A stretch of 64,000 nucleotides of DNA from Microbacterium foliorum (GTDB taxonomy: Bacteria; Actinomycetota; Actinomycetes; Actinomycetales; Microbacteriaceae), in NCBI RefSeq assembly GCF_003367705.1, contig NZ_CP031425.1:248001-312000 (forward strand), in the 5' to 3' direction. Under the pieces are notes generated by a model. The model saw nothing but the letters and a program-made list of their open reading frames with translations, ran no database searches and had not been told where the DNA came from. The stretch's first letter is position 1, and each line of letters opens with the position of its first letter. The position numbers were made by a program, and so were the translations under genes. Shown here piece by piece: positions 8,914 through 17,327 of the stretch.

Positions 8914-10379
8914 CCTTGCACGCCACATCCGACGACCGCGTCGACCAGATCATCGAGCGCGCGGGCCGCGCGTCCGAACAGTGGAAGCGCGTCAGCATCG
9001 CCGATCGGGCGCAGGCGCTCGACGCCGTGGCGGATGCTCTCGACCAGCACGCCGACGAGCTGATCCCGCTCGCGCAGCGCGAGACCCACCTCGCCGAGGC
9101 GCGCCTGCGGGGCGAGCTGCGTCGCACCAGCTTCCAGCTGCGCATGTTCGCCGAGATGCTGCCCGAGGGGCTCTGGCTCGACGCGCGCATCGACCACGCC
9201 GACGCCGAATGGCCGATGGGTGCCCCGCGTCCCGACCTGCGTCGTCAGCTCGAGCCCATCGGCACGACGCTCGTGTTCGCGGCGAGCAACTTCCCCTTCG
9301 CGTTCTCCGTGGCCGGAGGTGACACCGCGAGTGCGCTCGCCGCAGGCAACGCCGTGGTGCTCAAAGCCCACCCCGGGCACCCCGAGCTCTCCGACGCGAC
9401 CACCGATGTCGTGGTGGCGGCTCTCGCCGCTGCGGGTGCGCCCGAGGGCCTCTTCCAGACGATCCACGGCACCGAGGCGGGTGTGCATGCGCTGCGCGCG
9501 CCCGGGGTCAAGGCCGCCGCCTTCACCGGATCGGTCAGGGGAGGACGCGCGCTCTTCGACATCGCCGCATCGCGCCCCGAGCCCATTCCGTTCTACGGCG
9601 AGCTCGGCAGCACGAACCCCGCGTTCGTCACGAAGCGCGCGGCTGAGCGCGATGCCGCCGGGATCGCCCGCGACTTCGTCGCCTCGGTCACCGGCAGCGC
9701 CGGACAGCTGTGCACCAAGCCGGGAGTGCTCTTCGCGCCCGCGGGGTCGGCGATCGTCGCAGAGCTCGAGGCGCAGCAGCTGCCCGCGGCGACCCCGTTG
9801 CTGAACGGCGGCATCGAGAGCGGCTTCCGTGACTCGGTCGCCTCGACCCGCGCCGTCGACGGTGTGCGCACGCTCGCGGCAGCGCCGGACGATGCGTCGG
9901 ACGCGCAGGCGCCGTCGGCCGTGCTGTTCACCGCGTCGAGCGAGACGCTGCGTGCCGACATGGACACCCTGATGAGCGAGATGTTCGGACCCGCGGCGCT
10001 CGTCGTGACGTACGACGACGAGAGCGAGCTGCTCGAGTTCGCCGATCTGCTCGAGGGGCAGCTGACGGCCACGATCATCGGAGAGGATGACGACGAGATC
10101 GCCGTCGACCTGCTCCCCAAGCTGTCGGAGCGGGCCGGGCGTGTGCTCTGGAACCAGTGGCCGACCGGTGTCTCGGTGACCTGGGCGCAGCAGCACGGCG
10201 GACCGTACCCCGCCACGACAGCGGTCGGCACGACATCGGTGGGCATGGCCGCGATCACGCGCTTCCTGCGTCCCGTCGCCTACCAGAACGTGCCCGAGGG
10301 GCTGCTGCCGGATGCGCTCAAAGAGAGCAATCCCCTCGGCATCGTGCGGCGCGTCGACGGCATCCTGATCCTGCCCTGA
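8910..10379 (+). CDS. Alpha-ketoglutarate semialdehyde dehydrogenase (ALDH superfamily)
   Basis: This 489-residue aldehyde dehydrogenase has its general base at E231 (Y-G-E-L-G-S-T-N-P), nucleophile at C268 (G-Q-L-C-T-K-P-G) and the N-F-P-F segment near 127-130. The G-E-L-G-S-T-N-P and G-Q-L-C-T-K-P-G wording is typical of the NADP-linked alpha-ketoglutarate semialdehyde dehydrogenases of hydroxyproline and sugar-acid operons. It would perform the last step, giving alpha-ketoglutarate. The ATG at 8910 overlaps the previous stop. Bases upstream of 8910 that are open in this frame belong to the overlapping flavoprotein gene. It is the last gene of the operon, followed directly by the repeat array. 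Confidence 0.88.
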   Translation: MTLHATSDDRVDQIIERAGRASEQWKRVSIADRAQALDAVADALDQHADELIPLAQRETHLAEARLRGELRRTSFQLRMFAEMLPEGLWLDARIDHADAEWPMGAPRPDLRRQLEPIGTTLVFAASNFPFAFSVAGGDTASALAAGNAVVLKAHPGHPELSDATTDVVVAALAAAGAPEGLFQTIHGTEAGVHALRAPGVKAAAFTGSVRGGRALFDIAASRPEPIPFYGELGSTNPAFVTKRAAERDAAGIARDFVASVTGSAGQLCTKPGVLFAPAGSAIVAELEAQQLPAATPLLNGGIESGFRDSVASTRAVDGVRTLAAAPDDASDAQAPSAVLFTASSETLRADMDTLMSEMFGPAALVVTYDDESELLEFADLLEGQLTATIIGEDDDEIAVDLLPKLSERAGRVLWNQWPTGVSVTWAQQHGGPYPATTAVGTTSVGMAAITRFLRPVAYQNVPEGLLPDALKESNPLGIVRRVDGILILP

Positions 10380-11341
10380 CGCGGCCGGGGTCACTTTCGC
10401 ATCTTGTCCCGCGTCCGGGGTCACTTTCGCATCTTGTCCCGCGTCCGGGGTCACTTTCGCATCGCTGGCCCTGGCCGGGGTCACTTTCGCATCGCATAGA
10501 GCCGTTTCCGGGGCGCTTTTGACCCCGCACCAGGAGCCGGTGCGCTTTTGACCTCGCATCGCGATCCGGCGTTCCCCTCCCTCGTCCGGGGTCACTTTCG
10601 CATCGCTGGCCCTGGCCGGGGTCACTTTCGCATCTCGTCGGGCCGTTTTCGGTGTGCTTTTGACCCCGTAGCGTTGCGGCGTTCCTCTCTCGTCCGGGCC
10701 ACTTGCATATCGCTGGCCCTGGCCCTGGCCGGGGTCACTTGCGCATCGCTGGCCCTGGCCGGGGTCACCTTCGCATCTCGTCGGGCCTCTTCCGGTGTGC
10801 TTTTGACCCCGCAGCGTTTTGCGGCGTTCCCGTTCTCGCGGGCGGGGTCACTTGCGCATCGCTGGCCCTGGCCGGGGTCACTTTCGCATCTCGTCGGGCC
10901 GTTTCCGGTGTGCTTTTGACCCCGCGGCGTTTTGCGGTGTTCTCGTCCCCTCGTCCGGGCGACTTGCATATTGCTGGCCCTGGCCGGGGTCACTTTCGCA
11001 TCTCGTCGGGCCGTTTCCGGTGTGCTTTTGACCCCGCGGCGTTTTGCGGTGTTCTCGTCCCCTCGTCCGGGCGACTTGCATATTGCTGGCCCTGGCCGGG
11101 GTCACTTTCGCATCGCTGGCCCTGGCCGGGGTCACTTTCGCATCTCGTCGGGCCTTTTCCGGTGTGCTTTTGACCCCGCAGTGTTTGCGGCGTTCCCGTT
11201 CTCGCGGGCGGGGTCACTTGCGCATCGCTGGCGAGGGCGGGGTCACTTTCGCATCCCGCAGGGGCGATTCCGGTGTCTTATCGGCCCTGCAACGCGCCCG
11301 CGTCGATGCCTGCACGCGCGCAGCGCCGGGTGGCGTCGCGC
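10380..11341. repeat. GGGGTCA intergenic repeat array (block 1)
   Basis: No gene is supported in these ~960 bp. They hold about 15 copies of a 17-mer resembling ggggtcactttcgcatc, starting for example at 10387, 10417, 10447, 10477, 10588, 10618, 10874, 10986, 11098 and 11128. These are interleaved with about seven copies of an opposing element, gtgcttttgaccccg. GGGGTCA and TGACCCC face each other 30-40 bases apart, so each pair could form a hairpin. The first copies have an exact 30-bp period; later ones sit in units of about 112 bp. Reading frames across the block are only translations of the repeat. It is not CRISPR-like, because the intervening sequence is itself repeated. Confidence 0.9.
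10874..11097. repeat. Exact tandem duplication of a 112-bp unit
   Basis: Bases 10874-10985 and 10986-11097 are identical over 112 bp. Each unit holds one ggggtcactttcgcatc element, one gtgcttttgaccccg element and one short gacttgcatattgc variant. Perfect identity suggests recent slippage or unequal exchange. Confidence 0.92.
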
Positions 11342-13435
11342 TCAGGTCGTCGAGGTCGGCATCCAGACCCGCATCGAGACGCCGCCGTCGTACTCGGCGA
11401 ACGGACGCAGCTCGACGCTGCTCGGTGCGGATGCCGGCTCGCCACCCCCGCGGGTGTACAGCGGCCGCGGTTCTGACGACATCCGGTGGGCGTCGATCGT
11501 CAGGCGAGGGCCGAGCCAGCCCGGTGATTCGACCTCACCCTCACCTGCACCTGCACCTGCACCTGCACCTGCACCTGCACCTGCACCTGCACCTGCACCG
11601 TCACCAGTCACTGCACCTGTACCGGCACCCGCACCGGCACCCGCACGTGCACCTGCACCGGCAGCCTCACCAGCCCGTGCCGCGAGGTCCTCGACGTCGA
11701 CGACCAGGCCGTCGACGTCACCGACTGCGCAGTAGACGACCGGCCCTCGGCGCACGGCCACGGTTCCGCGCACGGCGTCGATGCGCGGATGCGGATGGAT
11801 GACGTCGATCTCGACCGGCAGCACCAGCTCGAGCACGGTTCCATCGACGAGCGCGTCCTCGACGACGATCCACCCGTCTTCGACGACCGCATCGACTGCA
11901 TCGACTGCATCGCCCGCACCGACCGCATCGACCGCATCGACCGCATCGACTGCACCGACCGCACCGACCGCCCCGACCGCTGCGCCGCCGCGGCGCAGGG
12001 TCAGCGGGCGCCCGGCCACCCAGCCCGGTGCGCGCAGGGCCAGTCGACGGCATCCCTCGGCGGCATCTCCGTCGACGCTGATGCGCACGTGGCCGTCGGC
12101 GGGGTACGCGGTGTCGATGATCACCGTCGCGCCGTACGCGTGCAGGGTAGCCGACGCATAGAGCACGATGTCCAGCCCGTCGGGACGCTCGGCGCCGAGG
12201 TGACTCTCGAGCGTCGCGAACGTGCGCATGAGGTTGGGCGGGCAGCAGGCGCAGCTGAACCACCGGCGTCGGCCGGCCGGGGCATCGCCGCCGTACAGAT
12301 GCTCGTCGCGCACCTGCAGCGGATTGACGTAGGTGAACGAGTCGCCGCGGGTCGAGATGCCCGCGGCGACGACGTTGTAGAGGGCGGTCTCGGCGACATC
12401 CATGCAGGAGGCATCTCCGGTCGCCAGGTACATGCGCCAGGCCCATCCGAAGAGAGCCACCCCGGCGCAGGTCTCGGCGTACGCGCGGTCGGGCGGCAGC
12501 TCGAAGGCGTCGCCGAACGCCTCGTCCTCGTGCCGGGCGCCGGTGCCGCCGGTGATGTACGAGCGGCGTGAGACCATGTCATCCCACTGGGTGCGCATCG
12601 CGTCGAGCATCTCCGTCTCGCCGGTCTCGAGGTACAGGTCGGTGATGCCCTGGTTCAGGTAGAGCGCGCGCACCGCGTGCCCCCGCATCCTGGTGGCCTG
12701 CAGGGCCGGCTGCTCGTCCTGATAGTAGGGGGCGCCGAACATCACCCCGCCGAGGAACCCGGAACCGCGTCGGCGGATGAAGGAGGCGGCCAGGTCGAGC
12801 GCCGCCGTGGAGCCCGTGGTGCGGTACAGCTCGACCAGCGCCGCCTCGATCAGCGGATGTCCGCAGTACTCCACCGCATCGTCGCCGCCCATGCGGGCCA
12901 CGACGTGGTCGGTGAATCGCTCGGCGACGCGCAGCAGGCGGTCGTCGCCGAGCGCCCGATGCGCCCCGACCGCCGCCTGGATCAGGTGGCCGAGGCAGTA
13001 CAGCTCGTGTCCCTGGGCGAAGTCCGTCCAGGGCTGTCGGTCGTCACGACCGAGATATGCGGAGTCGAGGTACCCGTCGTCCTGCTGCGCCCGCTCGATG
13101 AGCGCGACGGTCCGGTCGAAGAATGCGCGGATGCCGTCATCGTCTTCGCGACCGAGTTCCCAGGCCGCCGCCTCGAGCGTCTTGTAGATGTCGGAGTCGG
13201 CGAAGAGCATTCCGCGGAACTCGGCATCCGACTCGCCGGTGAGGCGTCGCACGTTGTCGAGGGTGCCGTACTCCTCGAGCATCGCGATCCCATGCGGCAG
13301 CGTGACCTGCCGGTTGCGCGCATGCCAGTCGTGCAGGAGCCCCTGCTCGATGACCGGCGAGACCAGCAACGGGCGGCGCACGCCATGGGTCGTGAGTCCG
13401 ACCGGGGCGGGAGAGGGGATGCGGATGTCTGGCAT
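11342..13435 (-). CDS. GH127 beta-L-arabinofuranosidase (HypBA1-like)
   Basis: This 697-residue protein has the full GH127 layout. Its catalytic/zinc residues E305, C323 (E-T-C-A), C397 and C398 (C-A-C-C-P-P) keep nearly the same spacing as the known E322/C340/C417/C418 of Bifidobacterium HypBA1. HypBA1 releases L-arabinose from beta-1,2-arabinofuranosides on hydroxyproline. There is no signal peptide, so it should be cytoplasmic. I chose the ATG at 13435, preceded by GGAGAAGAG; an open frame continues upstream but is antisense to the SulP gene. Two low-complexity inserts (V-D-A repeats near 485-515 and A-G repeats near 595-630) come from microsatellites. A perfect dyad and a TACAAT -10-like box lie upstream. 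Confidence 0.92.
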   Translation of the reverse strand: MPDIRIPSPAPVGLTTHGVRRPLLVSPVIEQGLLHDWHARNRQVTLPHGIAMLEEYGTLDNVRRLTGESDAEFRGMLFADSDIYKTLEAAAWELGREDDDGIRAFFDRTVALIERAQQDDGYLDSAYLGRDDRQPWTDFAQGHELYCLGHLIQAAVGAHRALGDDRLLRVAERFTDHVVARMGGDDAVEYCGHPLIEAALVELYRTTGSTAALDLAASFIRRRGSGFLGGVMFGAPYYQDEQPALQATRMRGHAVRALYLNQGITDLYLETGETEMLDAMRTQWDDMVSRRSYITGGTGARHEDEAFGDAFELPPDRAYAETCAGVALFGWAWRMYLATGDASCMDVAETALYNVVAAGISTRGDSFTYVNPLQVRDEHLYGGDAPAGRRRWFSCACCPPNLMRTFATLESHLGAERPDGLDIVLYASATLHAYGATVIIDTAYPADGHVRISVDGDAAEGCRRLALRAPGWVAGRPLTLRRGGAAVGAVGAVGAVDAVDAVDAVGAGDAVDAVDAVVEDGWIVVEDALVDGTVLELVLPVEIDVIHPHPRIDAVRGTVAVRRGPVVYCAVGDVDGLVVDVEDLAARAGEAAGAGARAGAGAGAGTGAVTGDGAGAGAGAGAGAGAGAGAGEGEVESPGWLGPRLTIDAHRMSSEPRPLYTRGGGEPASAPSSVELRPFAEYDGGVSMRVWMPTSTT
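11542..11599 (-). repeat. cacctg hexanucleotide microsatellite inside GH127 gene
   Basis: Nearly ten perfect tandem cacctg units read on the minus strand as an Ala-Gly run, continuing as a degenerate tract to about 11660. It is in frame and lies in the C-terminal beta domain of the enzyme. Confidence 0.93.
11885..11990 (-). repeat. Nonanucleotide tract (V-D-A repeats) inside GH127 gene
   Basis: Degenerate tandem units of gcatcgact/gcaccgacc type encode V-D-A and V-G-A triplets on the minus strand. This is a second in-frame low-complexity insertion in the same protein. Confidence 0.85.
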
Positions 13436-13471
13436 GGGCTGACTCTTCTCCGAAGTGCCCTCGTGGCACCT

Positions 13472-13509
13472 CTCGCGATGAGTGCAATTGTACTTGCACT
13501 CATCGCGAG
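13472..13509. promoter_or_regulatory. Perfect 38-bp dyad upstream of GH127 gene
   Basis: Two perfect 16-bp arms (ctcgcgatgagtgcaa and its complement) flank TTGTAC. The dyad lies 36 bp before the GH127 start and just after the SulP stop. On the GH127 strand it contains TACAAT, a good -10 box. A bound repressor would therefore cover the promoter. The core TGCAATTGTACT is shared with the hydroxyproline operon leader. It has no T-tract, so an operator is more likely than a SulP terminator, although both are possible. Confidence 0.7.
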
Positions 13510-13518
13510 CGCCAGGGT

Positions 13519-15015
13519 CTACTCGAACCCGCCGCTCAACCGTCCGCGCATCCGCTGACTGCTCTCGTTCATCCCGACGATCTCGACGGTCTTGCCGAGG
13601 GCCGCGTACTTCGTCTCGATCGCATCGAGGGCGGCGACGGTCGACGCGTCCCAGATGTGCGATCCGGACAGATCGACAACGACAGAGTGCGGGTCGGAAG
13701 GGTACGAGAACAGCGTCGTCAGGTCGTTGCTCGAGGCGAAGAACAGCTCGCCGGTCACCGTGTAGGTCACCGTGTCGCCGGCGACCGTCCGCGCCACCGA
13801 CACGAAGTGCGCGACCCTGCGCACGAACAGCACCGAGGCGACCAGCACGCCGCCCACCACGCCGATCGCGAGGTTGTGCGTCAGCAGCACGAGCACGACG
13901 GTCGCCACCATCACGAACGTCTCGCTCTTCGGCATCCGCTTCAGGGTCGACGGCGTGACGCTGTGCCAGTCGAACGCTCCGATCGCCACCATGATCATCA
14001 CGGCGACGAGGGCCGCCATCGGGATCGTGCCGACGAAGTCGCCGAACACGACCACCAGCAGGAACAGGAAGATCCCGGCACAGAACGTCGAGATGCGCGT
14101 GCGGGCGCCGGATGCCTTCACGCCGATCATCGTCTGACCGATCACCGCGCATCCGCCCATGCCGCCGAAGAACCCCGACAGCATGTTCGCGACGCCCTGC
14201 GCCCACGACTCGCGGGTCTTGTTCGAGTGCGTGTCGGTGATCTCGTCGACGAGCTTGGCGGTGAGCAGCGACTCCATGAGCCCGACCAGCGCGACCCCGA
14301 GCGCGAACGGCGCGATGATCGTGAACGTCTCCCAGGTGAACGGGATGTCGGGCAGGAACAGTGACGGCAGGCTGCGGGGGAGCTCGCCCTGATCGCCGAC
14401 GGTCGGCACCGTGAGTCCCATCGTCAGCACCACGCCGGTCACGATGATCACCGACACGAGCGGCGCCGGCACGATCCTGGTGATCCTCGGCATCACGATC
14501 ATGACCAGGATTCCCAGCGCGACCAAGGGGTACACCAGCCACGGCACGTCGATCAGCTGCGGGAACTGTGAGCTGAACACGAAGATCGCGAGCGCGTTCA
14601 CGAAGCCGACCATGACGCTGCGGGGGATGAACCGCATGAGCTTCGCGACCCCCAGCACACCGAGGATCACCTGGAAGACGCCCGCCAGGATCACCGTCGC
14701 GATGAAGTAGTCCATCCCGTACGTCGGCGCGACGGGGGCGATCACGAGAGCGACGGCTCCGGTCGCGGCGGTCACCATCGCCGGGCGCCCGCCGAGGAAC
14801 GCGATCGACACGGCCATGATGAACGACGAGAACAGGCCGACCTTCGGGTCGACGCCCGCGATCACCGAGAACGCGATCGCCTCGGGGATCAGGGCGAGTC
14901 CCACGACGAGACCGGCCAGCACCTCGCGCGTCAGCATCCGCGGGTTCTTCAGCGCGTCGAGGACGGAGGGCTTGGCCCGATAGCGGGCGCGATCATCGAC
15001 CGTGAGTGCAGACAT
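13519..15015 (-). CDS. SulP-family anion transporter with STAS domain
   Basis: This 498-residue membrane protein of the SulP/SLC26 family has about 12 hydrophobic segments from residue ~20 to ~400, with the family's early G-L-V-V-G-L-A-L-I-P-E-A-I-A-F block. It ends in a cytoplasmic STAS domain (V-V-V-D-L-S-G-S near 440). Bacterial relatives move sulfate, bicarbonate or other anions; the substrate cannot be read from the sequence. I chose the ATG at 15015 (M-S-A-L-T-V-D-D), which has GGAG upstream; a longer open frame exists but has no family similarity. It is a single-gene unit. Confidence 0.9.
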   Translation of the reverse strand: MSALTVDDRARYRAKPSVLDALKNPRMLTREVLAGLVVGLALIPEAIAFSVIAGVDPKVGLFSSFIMAVSIAFLGGRPAMVTAATGAVALVIAPVAPTYGMDYFIATVILAGVFQVILGVLGVAKLMRFIPRSVMVGFVNALAIFVFSSQFPQLIDVPWLVYPLVALGILVMIVMPRITRIVPAPLVSVIIVTGVVLTMGLTVPTVGDQGELPRSLPSLFLPDIPFTWETFTIIAPFALGVALVGLMESLLTAKLVDEITDTHSNKTRESWAQGVANMLSGFFGGMGGCAVIGQTMIGVKASGARTRISTFCAGIFLFLLVVVFGDFVGTIPMAALVAVMIMVAIGAFDWHSVTPSTLKRMPKSETFVMVATVVLVLLTHNLAIGVVGGVLVASVLFVRRVAHFVSVARTVAGDTVTYTVTGELFFASSNDLTTLFSYPSDPHSVVVDLSGSHIWDASTVAALDAIETKYAALGKTVEIVGMNESSQRMRGRLSGGFE

Positions 15016-15114
15016 GGGATGCTCCAGAAAGTCGGCCGGAGGCGGGCCGGACACTCCAGGGTACGGCGGATGCCGGGGGCTCGTCGCCGCCCGGCATCCG
15101 TTCACCGCCGGCCG

Positions 15115-16617
15115 TCACTCCGTGCGTGCGAATCCCGCGACGACGGCGCCGACCGCCGTGACGGTTGCGGCGCCGAGGAACAGCCAGGCGAAGCCGCCGG
15201 TCAGAGCCTCAGGTGCGGAGGCTCCGGCCGCGGTCAAGGCCTCGGTCCGCAGTCCGGCGAGGGTGCCGAGCACCGCGAGTCCGAGAGCGCCGCCGATCTG
15301 CTGACCGGTGTTCACGAGACCGCCGGCGAGTCCGGCCTCTCCGCCGTCGACCCCGTCGACCGACAGCTGCGTCGCCGTGACGAACGCGCCGCCGAGGCCC
15401 ACGCCGATGAGCAGGGTGGGGCCGAGCAGCTGCGCGACGAACCCGGCATCCGCGGGCGCGAACGACAGCCACACGAGGCCTGCGGCCAAGACGAGCAGCG
15501 ACCCGATGAGCGTCGCCTTCAGCCCGAGGCGCTGCACGAGAGTCGGGACGATGCCGGCGACCACGACGAGCGCTCCGGCGAGCGGCAGCTGCGAGAGTCC
15601 TGCGGTCAGTGCGTCGTATCCGAGTGCGGCCTGCATGTAGACCGAGAGGGCGAAGAACAGCGCGACCATCCCGGCACCGACGAGCAGCACGACGACGTTG
15701 CCGATCGAGAGGTTGCGATTGCGGAACACGCCCAGGGGCACCAGTGGCGACGCGGCGCGTCGCTCGATCGCGACGAACACCGCGCCGAGCACCAGTGCGG
15801 CCAGGAGCAGCGCGAGGGGGAGCGGATGCAGGATGCCGACCTGCTCGACCGCGCTGAGCGCACCGACCACCGCGACGAGGGCGCCGGTGATGGTGGCCGC
15901 ACCCCAGAGGTCGAGTCTCGGCGCCGCAGAGTCCGTGTCGCGGGAGATCAGCAGCGGAACGGCGACGAGCACGATCGCGCCGACCGGCACGTTCACGAAG
16001 AACACCGACTGCCACCCGAAGGTGGCGGTGAGCACGCCGCCCAGCAGCACGCCCGCGGCCGATCCGATGCCGGCGACGCCGCCCCACACGCCCAGCGCCT
16101 TCGAGCGGTCGCGGGAATCGGGGAACAGCTGGGTCAGCAGGGCCAGCGCCGACGGTGCGAGCAGTGCCGCCGACACCCCTTGCAGGGCGCGTGCGGCGAG
16201 CAGCATCTCGCTCGAGAGCGACAGGCCGGCCAGCGCGGAGGCGGCGACGAATCCCGCCGTGCCGATGAGGAAGATCCGGCGGTGGCCGTAGCGGTCGGCG
16301 AGTCGGCCGCCGAGCAGCAGAAGGCCGCCGAATGCGAGGACGTACGCGGTGATCACCCAGGCGAGCGCGGCGGTGCCCATGGCGAGCTGCTCGCCGAGCA
16401 CCGGCAGCGCGATGTTGACGATCGAGGCGTCGAGCACCACGAGGAACTGCGCCAGCGCGAGGATGCTGAGGGCGAACCAGCGTCTGCTGCGTCTGCTGAT
16501 GGTGCTGCTGGTGCTGGTGCTGGTGCTGGTGCTGGTGCTGGTGCTGGTGCTGGTGCTGGTGCTGGTGCTGGTGCTGGTGCTGCTGCTCGGTGCGGGGGCG
16601 GGGGTGGTGATTCTCAT
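15115..16617 (-). CDS. DHA2-type (14-TM) MFS drug efflux transporter
   Basis: This ~500-residue protein has the DHA2 signature in its first membrane helix (L-D-A-S-I-V-N-I-A-L-P) and the G-R-L-A-D-R-Y-G-H-R-R loop. Its 14 hydrophobic segments match EmrB/QacA-like proton antiporters for lipophilic compounds. The start at 16617 gives M-R-I-T-T-P, preceded by GAGACGAG. The cytoplasmic N-terminus is unusual: about 24 alternating Ser-Thr residues from a microsatellite. A TetR operator copy lies 50 bp upstream, and the tetR-like gene is next door on the same strand, so this is its likely target. Confidence 0.9.
   Translation of the reverse strand: MRITTPAPAPSSSTSTSTSTSTSTSTSTSTSTSTSTSSTISRRSRRWFALSILALAQFLVVLDASIVNIALPVLGEQLAMGTAALAWVITAYVLAFGGLLLLGGRLADRYGHRRIFLIGTAGFVAASALAGLSLSSEMLLAARALQGVSAALLAPSALALLTQLFPDSRDRSKALGVWGGVAGIGSAAGVLLGGVLTATFGWQSVFFVNVPVGAIVLVAVPLLISRDTDSAAPRLDLWGAATITGALVAVVGALSAVEQVGILHPLPLALLLAALVLGAVFVAIERRAASPLVPLGVFRNRNLSIGNVVVLLVGAGMVALFFALSVYMQAALGYDALTAGLSQLPLAGALVVVAGIVPTLVQRLGLKATLIGSLLVLAAGLVWLSFAPADAGFVAQLLGPTLLIGVGLGGAFVTATQLSVDGVDGGEAGLAGGLVNTGQQIGGALGLAVLGTLAGLRTEALTAAGASAPEALTGGFAWLFLGAATVTAVGAVVAGFARTE
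16509..16582 (-). repeat. ctggtg hexanucleotide microsatellite encoding Ser-Thr run
   Basis: About twelve near-perfect ctggtg units encode alternating Ser and Thr residues on the minus strand, about ten residues after the efflux pump's start. Copy-number change would vary the length of the N-terminal cytoplasmic tail. Confidence 0.93.
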
Positions 16618-16666
16618 GATGGTCTCGTCTCTCTGTGTAAGGGATCTGTCGGGTTGGCGGCGGGAG

Positions 16667-16684
16667 AGTGACTGTTCACTCACT
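16667..16684. promoter_or_regulatory. TetR operator copy 1 (efflux pump promoter)
   Basis: AGTGACTGTTCACTCACT matches the site at 17310-17327 at 15 of 18 positions. It lies between the TetR stop and the DHA2 pump start, as expected for repression of the pump. Confidence 0.75.
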
Positions 16685-16722
16685 CCCGAAGAAATGGAAG
16701 AACCGCGATCATGCGGTGCGTC

Positions 16723-17286
16723 TCACTCGGGGTGACGGATGCCGTGCGCGACGATCTTCGCCCACGGCGCGCTGCTCTCGTCGACCCGCGCGGTGACGAT
16801 CAGGTGGCAGAGCTGCCCGTAGGCGATGAAGCGCTGCACGGCGTCGTCGCTTCCCGCCGACCGGTGTCGCACGAACTCCGTCACCTTCGCGAGCCCGGCG
16901 CGGAGTGCGTCGCCGATCTCGGGGGTCTCTGCGGCGGACTGCGCGTGCACCTGGAGCATGAGCAGCGACCGATCGCGGATGAGGTCGGCATACGCCTCGC
17001 CCATCGCGTCGAGCAGGTCGTCGGGGCGGGGGGATCCGGCGGCATCGGCACCCGCCTCGAGGGCGTCGATGATCCGCTCGAAGCAGGTCTCGAGCGCCGC
17101 GACGAACAGCTGCTCCTTGCGCGGGTAGAGCTTGAACACGTACGCCGGAGAGATCTTCGCCTCGCGGGCCACGTCTGCCACGGTGGTGCGGAAGTACCCA
17201 CCGCGGGCGAACTCGACCAGCGCCGCCGCCGCGACCAGCGGGCGTCGGATGTCGGCCGTCGAGAGGATCGGGCTGCGCGGGGTCAT
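16723..17286 (-). CDS. TetR-family repressor of the adjacent efflux pump
   Basis: This 187-residue protein has an N-terminal helix-turn-helix (about 15-60; T-T-V-A-D-V-A-R-E-A-K-I-S-P-A-Y-V-F-K) and a helical ligand-binding domain. The ATG at 17286 is preferred over a TTG further out because TACAGT, a good -10 box, ends seven bases before it, predicting a leaderless transcript. The palindrome at 17310-17327 would cover the -35 side of that promoter, so autoregulation is expected. A second copy of the palindrome stands before the DHA2 pump. Confidence 0.9.
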   Translation of the reverse strand: MTPRSPILSTADIRRPLVAAAALVEFARGGYFRTTVADVAREAKISPAYVFKLYPRKEQLFVAALETCFERIIDALEAGADAAGSPRPDDLLDAMGEAYADLIRDRSLLMLQVHAQSAAETPEIGDALRAGLAKVTEFVRHRSAGSDDAVQRFIAYGQLCHLIVTARVDESSAPWAKIVAHGIRHPE

Positions 17287-17309
17287 GGGAATGACTGTAC
17301 GCGGGTGAG

Positions 17310-17327
17310 AGTGATTGGTCAATCACT
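17310..17327. promoter_or_regulatory. TetR operator copy 2 (autoregulatory)
   Basis: AGTGATTGGTCAATCACT is a palindrome with perfect 8-bp arms. It lies directly upstream of the predicted leaderless tetR promoter and resembles the site at 16667. Confidence 0.8.

Noticed and set aside
8088..10625. Long minus-strand open frame opposite the flavoprotein and aldehyde dehydrogenase genes
   Set aside because: It is antisense to two confidently recognised genes; GC-rich third codon positions keep the opposite frames open.
10380..11300. Possible CRISPR array in the repeat block
   Set aside because: Spacing is irregular, the intervening segments are themselves repeated, and no cas genes are nearby.
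10548..11802. Several open frames of 70-270 codons across the repeat array, both strands
   Set aside because: They only translate the tandem repeat in different frames, overlap each other, and lack ribosome-binding sites or family similarity.
13472..13509. The dyad as a simple SulP terminator
   Set aside because: It has no T-tract and contains the -10 box and shared 12-mer of the opposite promoter; operator is the better explanation, though dual use is not excluded.
13436..14542. N-terminal extension of the GH127 gene up to 14542
   Set aside because: It would run antisense through the SulP gene; the start at 13435 has a good ribosome-binding site.
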